From: an uncultured Mobiluncus sp.
GTDB taxonomy: Bacteria; Actinomycetota; Actinomycetes; Actinomycetales; Actinomycetaceae
DNA length: 58,062 nt
Reading direction: 5' to 3'
Assembly (NCBI RefSeq): GCF_943914685.1
Contig: NZ_CALUCZ010000018.1
Span: 1 to 58,062, forward strand
Part shown: piece after piece, positions 51,370 through 58,062 of the stretch
How the letters are laid out: every line of letters starts with the position of its first letter
How positions within the stretch are numbered: the stretch's first letter is position 1
Made by a program: the position numbers and the translations under genes
The notes under the pieces: generated by a model
Told to the model about the DNA's origin: nothing
The model's input: only the letters and a program-made list of their open reading frames with translations
Databases searched by the model: none

Positions 51370-52773
51370 ATGGACGCAACGCAAACGTCAAAACGCGAGG
51401 CGAGGTTACGTAAGAAACTCGGGAAAGACTACGTCTCACCCTCGCCCTATAGCCTCAAAGCTGCTTTCCGGGAAGGTGACGCCATTACCAAAGCGTCCGC
51501 CGTAATCTTCGGACTGGGAAATCTGACACACCGCCAAATTGCGAAGGGGGCGATTTTCCTTCTCCTCGAGATAGCGTTCTTTGTTTTCCTGTTCACCAAC
51601 GGCTTGGGTTACCTCGCGAAACTTCCCGGACTGGGCGACCAAGAGCAAGGCAAAGTGCTGGTCAACGGCTATTGGGAGTACACTGCCGGGGATAACTCGG
51701 TCATTATCCTGCTCTACGGTGTGGCCACGATACTCATCATTCTGGCTTTTATCGGCTTGTGGAATCTTTCGGTGCGTTCGGCCTTCAAGGCCCAGGTGCT
51801 GACCGCGAAACGTGGTAGAGCTCCTTCGATACGCGAGGACATCGCGGACTTACTGGACACTCGTTCCCATATCGGCTTTTTGTTCCTGCCGACGTTGGGT
51901 ATCCTCACCTTCAGCGTCCTGCCGCTGATTTTCATGATTTCCATGGCTTTCACCAGCTACGACCACAAGCACCTGGTGCTTTTCGACTGGGTCGGGTTGA
52001 AGAACTTTGGGGCGATTTTCGCCAATTCTTCCGGGGACGTGAACCTGCGAATCTTTAGCTCCGTGATGACTTGGACCCTGGTGTGGGCCATCTTTGCGAC
52101 TTTCCTTAACTTCTTCCTGGGTATGTTTATGGCCATGCTCATCAACCGGAAAACCACCCGCTTTAAGAATTTTTGGCGGGCGTGTTTCTCGATGTCCATC
52201 GCGGTGCCACAGTTCGTGTCCCTGCTGGTCATCAACCTGATGCTGCAGCCGCAAGGTGCTATCAACCGGTTGTTGATGGACTGGGGCTGGATTGACCAAG
52301 CGTTGCCCTTCTTTACAGATGCCACCTGGGCGCGTGTCACCGTCATCGTGGTGAACCTCTGGGTCGGTATTCCTTTCACGATTATGCAGATTACGGGCAT
52401 TTTGCAAAACATTCCCGCCGACCAGTACGAAGCAGCCAAGATTGACGGCGCCAACTCCTGGGTGATTTTCCGCAAAATCACCATGCCCTACATCATCTTC
52501 GTGCTCACTCCCTATCTCATTACGACTTTCACGGGCAACGTCAATAACTTCAACGTTATCTACCTGCTGTCCCGCGGCGCGCCCGTACCGGTGGGAGATT
52601 CCGCCGGTAAGACCGACCTTTTGATTACCTGGCTGTACAAACTCACGGTAGACAAAAACGACTACAACCTCGGTGCGGTCATCGGTATCATGACCTTCAT
52701 CGTGCTGGCGGTGGTGTCGCTCATTACCTACCGGAGATCCGGTTCCTTCAAGAATGAGGAGGCCTTCCGATGA
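51370..52773 (+). CDS. malF: sugar ABC transporter permease, MalF-like
   Basis: The 467-residue membrane protein has two or three N-terminal helices (AIFLLLEIAFFVFLFTNGLG near 61-80), a loop region, and then the six-helix transport core. The EAA loop EAAKIDGANSWVIFRKITMP near 355-374 contacts the ATPase. WRACFSMSIAVPQFVSLLVI near 267 and PYLITTFTGNVNNFNVIYLL near 378 are typical of MalF. The extra N-terminal helices are also typical. The ATG follows GAGAAGGAAACC. It overlaps the malG start by 4 bp (ATGA). Confidence 0.92.
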   Translation: MDATQTSKREARLRKKLGKDYVSPSPYSLKAAFREGDAITKASAVIFGLGNLTHRQIAKGAIFLLLEIAFFVFLFTNGLGYLAKLPGLGDQEQGKVLVNGYWEYTAGDNSVIILLYGVATILIILAFIGLWNLSVRSAFKAQVLTAKRGRAPSIREDIADLLDTRSHIGFLFLPTLGILTFSVLPLIFMISMAFTSYDHKHLVLFDWVGLKNFGAIFANSSGDVNLRIFSSVMTWTLVWAIFATFLNFFLGMFMAMLINRKTTRFKNFWRACFSMSIAVPQFVSLLVINLMLQPQGAINRLLMDWGWIDQALPFFTDATWARVTVIVVNLWVGIPFTIMQITGILQNIPADQYEAAKIDGANSWVIFRKITMPYIIFVLTPYLITTFTGNVNNFNVIYLLSRGAPVPVGDSAGKTDLLITWLYKLTVDKNDYNLGAVIGIMTFIVLAVVSLITYRRSGSFKNEEAFR

Positions 52774-53690
52774 ACACATCCAATACCAACACAACAGTTG
52801 AGGCCACTCCTCGTGCCGATTCCAAAACGTCCCTCATGGGCAGTCTCAGTAAGCGCCGCATGGTCGGGGATATCGTGGTCCACGCGTTCCTCGCCATTAT
52901 GGCGGTCATCTGGCTGCTGCCGATTGTGTGGGTCGTTGCCGAATCCTTCAACAAGGATCCTGCCCCTTACACCAAGACGTTCTTTCCCCGCGAGTTTTCG
53001 CTGAATAACTACATTAAGATTTTCACGGATCGTTCCGTTATGGACTTCCCCCGAATGTACTTGAACACCTTTATCATCGCCTGCTTTACCTGCGTGATTT
53101 CCGTGTTCTTCGTGCTGATGGTGGCTTACGTCATGAGCCGGATGCGGTTCCGTTTGCGCCGCACTTTCATGAGCGTGGTGTTGATCTTGGGTATGTTCCC
53201 CAGCATCATGGCTGTCTCCGCGATTTACTTCATATTAAAGGCGGTGGGCCTGACCGGCGGCGGCATGACGATTCTCGCTTTGATTCTGGTGTATTCCGCC
53301 GGTTCCGGCGCGGGCTTCTATGTCATGAAAGGGTACATGGATACCATCCCGAACTCTCTGGACGAGGCCGCGATTCTGGACGGCTGCACCCGCTCTCAGG
53401 TGTTTTGGAAGATCATTCTGCCCATCTGTAAACCCATGATTGTTTACCAGGCTATCGTGAGTTTCTTGGGGCCCTGGCTGGACTTCGTGATGGCGAAAGT
53501 CATCGCCCGCACCCAGTCGGACTACACCGTGGCCTTGGGCTTGTGGTTGATGCTGGAAAAGGAATACATCCACACCTGGTTCGCGCGTTTCGCGGCAGGG
53601 GCAGTGCTGGTGTCGGTACCGATTGCCATCCTGTTCATCGTCATGCAGCGTTTCTACCAGGAGTCCATGTCCGGTTCGGTGAAGGGCTAG
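52770..53690 (+). CDS. malG: sugar ABC transporter permease, MalG-like
   Basis: The 306-residue membrane protein has six helices. It begins with a polar stretch of about 35 residues, then VHAFLAIMAVIWLLPIVWVV near 36. The EAA loop EAAILDGCTRSQVFWKIILP near 206-225 is intact, and the protein ends QESMSGSVKG, a C-terminus characteristic of this permease type. It forms the heterodimer pore with the MalF-like protein. The start overlaps malF (ATGA), and the next gene starts at the base after its stop. Confidence 0.92.
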   Translation: MNTSNTNTTVEATPRADSKTSLMGSLSKRRMVGDIVVHAFLAIMAVIWLLPIVWVVAESFNKDPAPYTKTFFPREFSLNNYIKIFTDRSVMDFPRMYLNTFIIACFTCVISVFFVLMVAYVMSRMRFRLRRTFMSVVLILGMFPSIMAVSAIYFILKAVGLTGGGMTILALILVYSAGSGAGFYVMKGYMDTIPNSLDEAAILDGCTRSQVFWKIILPICKPMIVYQAIVSFLGPWLDFVMAKVIARTQSDYTVALGLWLMLEKEYIHTWFARFAAGAVLVSVPIAILFIVMQRFYQESMSGSVKG

Positions 53691-54464
53691 ATGGCATCGT
53701 CTACCAACAGTGTGCCCGAAACCGGACCAGGGCGAATGCGTGGTCTGAGCAATCTTCGCCTCAAGGTCATCGCCGGGATTTTCCTGTCCCTCCAGGTGGC
53801 GTCCACCACGGTAGTTCCGTATTTTTTCGGAACGGACTTAAAGAATAACTTTGGTGCGCTCACTGCGGCGGTACTCAGCGAAGTCGTTTCGTGGTGTGCG
53901 GTGCCGATTTATGCCTGGCTCCTGGCGGAAGGGTTTACCTGGACCGCTAACCGCTGGCACTACCTGCTGCGCTTGGTCATTTTGGCTCTAGTCTGCGAAG
54001 TTCCTTACGATTTGGTGACTTTCCGCCGACCCGTGGACTGGGCTTCCCAGAATCCGGTGTTTGGCCTCGCCCTGGCGTTGCTGGTGTTGATCCTCATCGA
54101 CTATGTTCGCAAAAAGTGGTCGGGCGCACAAGCGTGGCTGGGCGGGGTGGTGCTGTCCGTTGCCGGGATACTCTGGGCACTGCTGCTGCACTTGGGAACC
54201 CGTCAAGGTGTCATCAACATCGGGTGTTTGCTGATTGGTTTCACGCTGATTTTTTATCTGCTGAGGCTGCGGGAAAACACCATGATGATGACAGCCGGTT
54301 TGCTGGGTGCCGTCAGCTTGGTGACCCCGGCTATCGGAGTGGCTTTTCTGCACTATCGCAACGAAACCTTGGGGTATCTCAACGCCAATACCCGGTGGTT
54401 TTGTTACGCGGTCTATCCGCTGCTCCTGATGCTGGGGGTGGCGTGGGGCACCCTGTTGCTTTAG
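53691..54464 (+). CDS. TraX-like integral membrane protein
   Basis: The 257-residue protein starts at the ATG immediately after the malG stop, so translation is probably coupled. It has about eight predicted helices with short loops. LRLKVIAGIFLSLQVASTTV near 23-42, RLVILALVCEVPYDLVTFRR near 92-111, then NPVFGLALALLVLILIDYV and a late FCYAVYPLLLMLGVAWG resemble the TraX family. TraX acetylates F-pilin, and chromosomal relatives are putative acyltransferases of unknown substrate. No conjugation genes are nearby, so a role in modifying a sugar or surface polymer is possible. The family call is moderately certain. Confidence 0.55.
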   Translation: MASSTNSVPETGPGRMRGLSNLRLKVIAGIFLSLQVASTTVVPYFFGTDLKNNFGALTAAVLSEVVSWCAVPIYAWLLAEGFTWTANRWHYLLRLVILALVCEVPYDLVTFRRPVDWASQNPVFGLALALLVLILIDYVRKKWSGAQAWLGGVVLSVAGILWALLLHLGTRQGVINIGCLLIGFTLIFYLLRLRENTMMMTAGLLGAVSLVTPAIGVAFLHYRNETLGYLNANTRWFCYAVYPLLLMLGVAWGTLLL

Positions 54465-54687
54465 GGCGGTGCGGACTGCTGACGCAACGCAGCCTGCGGG
54501 GAAACCATAGGATTGACAAAATATTTACAAAATACCCTAGTCGTGTTGAGTCCTGAAGGTAAAACTTGATGTTGTGGTTATTTTCCATCGAGACCTGACG
54601 GAATATATGAGAGAATGTTATCTGTCCCTGACGGGTAAAGATGCCTGCGGGGAACAACGACAATGAAGTTAACTGATTGGAGTTTCA
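54465..54687 (+). promoter_or_regulatory. promoter region of the second sugar ABC operon
   Basis: The gap holds TTGACA (54513-54518) followed by AT-rich sequence with TACCCT and CCTAGT as possible but imperfect -10 boxes. A GGAG lies 8 nt before the ATG at 54688. No gene is seen. Confidence 0.4.
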
Positions 54688-55977
54688 ATGCGAAAGCTCA
54701 TTGCGGCTGCGGGCGCTCTGGCCCTCGGTCTAACTATGACAGCCTGCTCTCAGGCCTCTGACGCTGGTAAAGACGGAGGCGACGCTGCGGGCAGTGCCTC
54801 TCAAGTGGGTGTAGTGACCTGGTGGGAGCAAGGCTCTGAGAAAGAGGGTTTTGACGCCTTAAAGAAAGTCTTTGCGGAACAGCACCCGGATGTGGAACTG
54901 ATTAAGCAGTCCGAATCCGGCGGTGGCGGCACCAACGCAAAGCAGAAGCTGGCTGCTGACCTGGCGGCAAAGAACCCGCCAGACACCTATCAGGCTCACG
55001 CTGGCGCCGAGCTTTCCTCGGATATTGCCGCGGGATACCTGGAGGACGTTTCTGGCCTGTACGACGAGTTCAAGCTGCGCGATGCTTTCCCAGCTGACCT
55101 AGTTGACCTCCTGACCGTGGATGGCAAGATTTACTCCGTCCCCTCTAACATTCACCGCGCTAACGTAGTGTGGGCTAATGTTGAGGTCATGCAAAAGGCC
55201 GGTTTGGATCCCAAGGCTCCGCCGAAAGATATCAAGGGCTGGATTGCTGACATGGAGAAGCTCAAGGCTGCCGGGGTACAGTACCCTGTTACCGTCGGCG
55301 CCACTTGGACCCAGCTGCAATTGCTGGAAACCGTCCTGCTTGCGGATTTGGGCGCCGATGCCTACAACGGCTTGATGAATGGCAAGACTGATTGGAGCGG
55401 TCCGGAAGTCAAGGCTGCTTTGGATGACTACGCCAAGATTTTGACCTACGCCGATCCGTCCCTGCTCTCAGAGGACTGGGAACCTGCCATGAAACCGGTC
55501 ATCGAAGGCAAGTCTGCCTACAACGTGATGGGCGACTGGGCGCCTCCGGCTTGGAAGAATGCCAAGATGGAATGGGATAAGGACTACGTGACTTTCCCGG
55601 TTCCGGGCACCGATGGCGTGTTCGACTTCCTGGCTGACTCCTTCACCCTGCCGGCGGGTGCGAAGCACCCAGATGGCACGAAGGCTTGGTTGAACACCAT
55701 TTCCTCCAAGGAAGGCCAGATTGCTTTCAACGTGGCTAAGGGCTCTATTCCGGCTCGTTCCGACCTGACCGCCGATGAACTGTCGAAGTTCTCGGATTAC
55801 CAGCGTTCCGCAATGGAATCGTTCGGCAAGGACACCATCGTTTCTTCTATCGCTCACGGTGCGGCTCTGCCTCTGGCGGCCACCGAAAAGATGAAGAGCG
55901 CTTTGGGCAAGTTCAACTCCAGCAAGGACGTTGCGGCTCTCCAAAGTGAGCTGGCTGCAGCGGCTGCTGCGAAGTAG
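54688..55977 (+). CDS. glucose/monosaccharide-type ABC transporter substrate-binding lipoprotein
   Basis: The 429-residue protein has a lipoprotein signal (MRKLIAAAGALALGLTMTAC, Cys20). The binding domain has VVTWWEQGSEKEGFDALKKV near 41-60, KQKLAADLAAKNPPDTYQAH near 90-109, IYSVPSNIHRANVVWANVEV near 146-165 and YNVMGDWAPPAWKNAKM near 274-290. The pattern matches GtsA/glucose-binding proteins of the CUT1 family rather than the MalE-like protein encoded at 50004. It ends with an Ala-rich tail. An 18-bp hairpin follows before the permease genes, and no ATPase gene is seen. Confidence 0.88.
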   Translation: MRKLIAAAGALALGLTMTACSQASDAGKDGGDAAGSASQVGVVTWWEQGSEKEGFDALKKVFAEQHPDVELIKQSESGGGGTNAKQKLAADLAAKNPPDTYQAHAGAELSSDIAAGYLEDVSGLYDEFKLRDAFPADLVDLLTVDGKIYSVPSNIHRANVVWANVEVMQKAGLDPKAPPKDIKGWIADMEKLKAAGVQYPVTVGATWTQLQLLETVLLADLGADAYNGLMNGKTDWSGPEVKAALDDYAKILTYADPSLLSEDWEPAMKPVIEGKSAYNVMGDWAPPAWKNAKMEWDKDYVTFPVPGTDGVFDFLADSFTLPAGAKHPDGTKAWLNTISSKEGQIAFNVAKGSIPARSDLTADELSKFSDYQRSAMESFGKDTIVSSIAHGAALPLAATEKMKSALGKFNSSKDVAALQSELAAAAAAK

Positions 55978-55996
55978 CCCTCAAACAGGCAAGTTT

Positions 55997-56041
55997 TTAC
56001 GCCGGCGGGTTTTTCAAAATGGCAAAAACCCGCCGGCGTAA
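55997..56041 (+). terminator. strong hairpin between binding protein and permease genes (attenuator)
   Basis: An 18-bp perfect stem (TTACGCCGGCGGGTTTTT and complement) with a 9-nt loop starts 20 nt after the binding-protein stop. It probably terminates most transcripts and stabilises the upstream message, with read-through into the permeases. Confidence 0.75.
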
Positions 56042-56161
56042 GGCTGAACTGGGGCGCATCAACCGACCTTGTGCAGTCGGCAGAGGTGAGCGGAGAACCT
56101 GGTGCACACCGATGCGAACCCCAACAATCTCAACCACATCGACCATAATTTAGGGGACAAA

Positions 56162-57133
56162 ATGTCAGGCAACGCCGCCGTCAAAGCACCTGAAAAGGCT
56201 AGGGCGCCGATGAAGCGCAAACGAGCACGCAGCTCGAACGGGATTAAGCAGTGGGGACCCGGACTGCTACTGGTGTCGCCATCTATAATCCTCGTGGCTA
56301 TTTTTGTGTACGGTTTGCTGGGGTCTAACTTGGTAACGTCCCTGCAAGACAATCACTCCGCGCCGCAAGTTTCGGGGGTGCAACCGGTTAACTTTGTGGG
56401 GTTTGCAAACTTCGCGGCGTTATTTGCGGACAAGGATTTCCAACATTCCTTGATTAACCTGTTGATGTTCACGGTAATGTTCCTGTTAGGCACGCTATTC
56501 TTTGGGTTCCTTTGGGCGTGGCTGTTGGATAAGCCCATTAAAGGCGAAGGGATTTTCCGTTCCGTTTTCCTGTTCCCGATGGCGGTATCGTTCATCGCCT
56601 CCGGTGTGGTGTGGCGCTGGATGCTGAACTCCGCTCAAGATGAGAACGCCTCCGGTTTGAACCGGTTGCTCCAGATGGTGGGCCTGGGCGGACTGCAAAA
56701 CGACTGGATTGCCAACCCCACTTTCGGGGTGCTGGCGGTGGGGATTCCCGCCGTGTGGCAGCTTTCGGGCTACGTCATGGCCCTGTTCCTGGCGGGATTC
56801 CGCGGGGTGCCTGACGACTTGCGGGAGGCCGGGCGTGTGGACGGCGCTAACGAATGGCAGCTGTACCGATACATTATCTTTCCGCAGCTCGCTCCCGTAG
56901 CGCTCAGCGCGGTCATCATCATCGGGCATATGTCGCTGAAGTCCTTTGACTTGATTATGGCTGTCGCGGATCAGACTTTCTATCAGACCAAGGTTCCGGC
57001 CATCGATATGTATAACTTCATGACGGTTTCGGATTACTCGAACGCGGCCGCGGTCGGCACGGTCCTGTTGGTGATTGTGGCGCTGCTGGTGGTGCCCTAC
57101 TTGATTCACGACGCGAAGGAGGCCAACCGATGA
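56162..57133 (+). CDS. sugar ABC transporter permease, MalF/GtsB-like
   Basis: The 323-residue membrane protein begins with a basic stretch (KRKRARSSNGIKQW). The first helix follows (PGLLLVSPSIILVAIFVYGL near 36-55), then five more. The EAA-type loop is REAGRVDGANEWQLYRYIIF near 237-256. Two starts are plausible: ATG 56162 after AGGGGAC, chosen here, or GTG 56102 after GGAGAACCT, which would add 20 residues. It pairs with the next permease, overlapping it by 4 bp (ATGA), and serves the lipoprotein encoded upstream. Confidence 0.9.
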   Translation: MSGNAAVKAPEKARAPMKRKRARSSNGIKQWGPGLLLVSPSIILVAIFVYGLLGSNLVTSLQDNHSAPQVSGVQPVNFVGFANFAALFADKDFQHSLINLLMFTVMFLLGTLFFGFLWAWLLDKPIKGEGIFRSVFLFPMAVSFIASGVVWRWMLNSAQDENASGLNRLLQMVGLGGLQNDWIANPTFGVLAVGIPAVWQLSGYVMALFLAGFRGVPDDLREAGRVDGANEWQLYRYIIFPQLAPVALSAVIIIGHMSLKSFDLIMAVADQTFYQTKVPAIDMYNFMTVSDYSNAAAVGTVLLVIVALLVVPYLIHDAKEANR

Positions 57134-58041
57134 GTTCCGCTGCTACAATCGACGCGGGTGCGGCCGCGATTACGACAAAAAAGGTCAACTCCAACGGTTC
57201 GGTAGGAAAGAAACGGGGCGGGGTCAGCGTCGGCAAAGTCATTCGCTACGTGCTCCTGATATTCTTCCTCGCTATGGTCCTCATGCCGGTCTACGTGCTG
57301 TTGATTACGTCTTTCAAAGGCGCGGGGGAGGCCGACCCGTCCCGGACTTGGTATCTGCCTGCTGAATGGAACACCGACAACTGGGCTCGAGCCTGGGAAC
57401 ACCTGCAGGGCGGGCTGCTGCGCTCGCTGATGATGGTCATTCCGGCCTCGATTATTTCAGCCATGCTCGGCTCCGCTAACGGTTTCGTCCTGTCCCGCTG
57501 GCGGTTCCCCGGAGCGAACGTGGTGTTCACCCTGATTCTGTTCGGTATGTTCATTCCTTACCAGGCCGTCATGATTCCGATGATGCGCATGGTGGTGGCG
57601 TCTCAGATTGGCTTCGGGATTCACACCCTGATTTTGATGCACATCATTTATGGCATTCCCATTACGACCCTAATTTTCCGTAACTATTACGAGAGCGTGC
57701 CGCGAGACCTCATCGAGGCTGCGCGTATCGATGGGGCGGGAATGCTGCGCACGTACTTTAACGTGGTGCTGCCGATTTCCATTCCGTCTTTCGTGGTGGT
57801 GCTGATTTGGCAGTTTACTTCCGCGTGGAACGACTTCCTGTTTGCCCTGTTCTTTGGCGGCGGTTCCCAGCGCGGCCCGGTGACCCTGTCCCTGAACGAG
57901 CTGGCGCACGGCTCGATTATGGCTGACTACGGCGGTTCCATGGCGGGCGCCCTGATTGCCTCCGTCCCGACGCTCCTGGTCTACATCGCGCTGGGCAAGT
58001 ACTTCGTCGGCGGCATGATGGCCGGCTCCGTGAAGGGGTAA
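57130..58041 (+). CDS. sugar ABC transporter permease, MalG/GtsC-like
   Basis: The 303-residue membrane protein has six helices after a polar N-terminus of about 35 residues. VLLIFFLAMVLMPVYVLLIT near 41-60 is helix 1, and MFIPYQAVMIPMMRMV near 139-154 is typical of the family. The EAA loop EAARIDGAGMLRTYFNVVLP near 196-215 binds the ATPase, and the protein ends MMAGSVKG. GGAGG precedes the ATG, which overlaps the preceding permease. The gene is complete; 21 nt remain before the window edge. Confidence 0.93.
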   Translation: MSSAATIDAGAAAITTKKVNSNGSVGKKRGGVSVGKVIRYVLLIFFLAMVLMPVYVLLITSFKGAGEADPSRTWYLPAEWNTDNWARAWEHLQGGLLRSLMMVIPASIISAMLGSANGFVLSRWRFPGANVVFTLILFGMFIPYQAVMIPMMRMVVASQIGFGIHTLILMHIIYGIPITTLIFRNYYESVPRDLIEAARIDGAGMLRTYFNVVLPISIPSFVVVLIWQFTSAWNDFLFALFFGGGSQRGPVTLSLNELAHGSIMADYGGSMAGALIASVPTLLVYIALGKYFVGGMMAGSVKG

Positions 58042-58062
58042 TCCAGGCCGTTTGCAGTGGTC

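Overview
This window reads as chromosomal DNA of a moderately GC-rich actinobacterium. The evidence is a complete pupylation locus (ARC ATPase, Dop, Pup, PafA), a five-helix SdhC with SdhA and SdhB, frequent GTG starts, TANNNT -10 boxes placed at leaderless distances, and lipoprotein-dependent sugar importers. Two chemoreceptors argue for a motile cell. Glycolysis, malate dehydrogenase and Sdh/Frd genes without any respiratory oxidase fit a fermentative, succinate-forming lifestyle. A Mobiluncus-like member of the Actinomycetaceae fits best, but this is inference because no rRNA gene is present.

Layout. 1-2904: edge of an FGGY sugar kinase, divergent from a class III aminotransferase and a class II aldolase (a small catabolic module). 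3127-6272: two overlapping methyl-accepting chemotaxis proteins. 6385-10150: an accessory island with a VapBC pair, a secreted bacteriocin-like precursor with a small membrane partner, a decayed gene and an AbiE toxin-antitoxin pair. Three copies of a two-unit repeat lie in it, each exactly 9 nt upstream of a -35 box; the third drives rplM-rpsI. 10279-27120: housekeeping genes (L13, S9, GlmM, GlmS, DedA, CoaA, Nnr, Alr, TsaE, TsaB, RimI) plus a large C69 peptidase with cell-wall-binding repeats. 27308-30828: sdhCAB. 31204-34992: an amidinotransferase with two transporters, behind two TetR-type operator-like palindromes. 35052-40001: pupylation genes with no 20S proteasome genes among them. 40049-42666: a TetR regulator, a Memo-AMMECR1 fusion and a small membrane protein. 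42822-48031: a tandem-domain phosphofructokinase, Pgi and Mdh. 48109-58041: an alpha-glucosidase and two ABC sugar importers (malE-F-G type with a TraX-like gene, then a gtsA-B-C type).

How the genes work together. The sugar importers and glucosidase feed Pgi and PFK, while Mdh and Sdh/Frd can form the malate-fumarate-succinate branch. GlmS, GlmM, Alr and the CWB2 peptidase serve the cell wall. TsaE, TsaB and RimI belong to tRNA t6A synthesis and ribosomal protein acetylation. The most unusual parts are the repeat-linked promoters of the island, the bacteriocin-like pair, the proteasome-less pupylation locus with an ARC lacking a C-terminal QYL, the eukaryote-like double PFK and the amidinotransferase operon.
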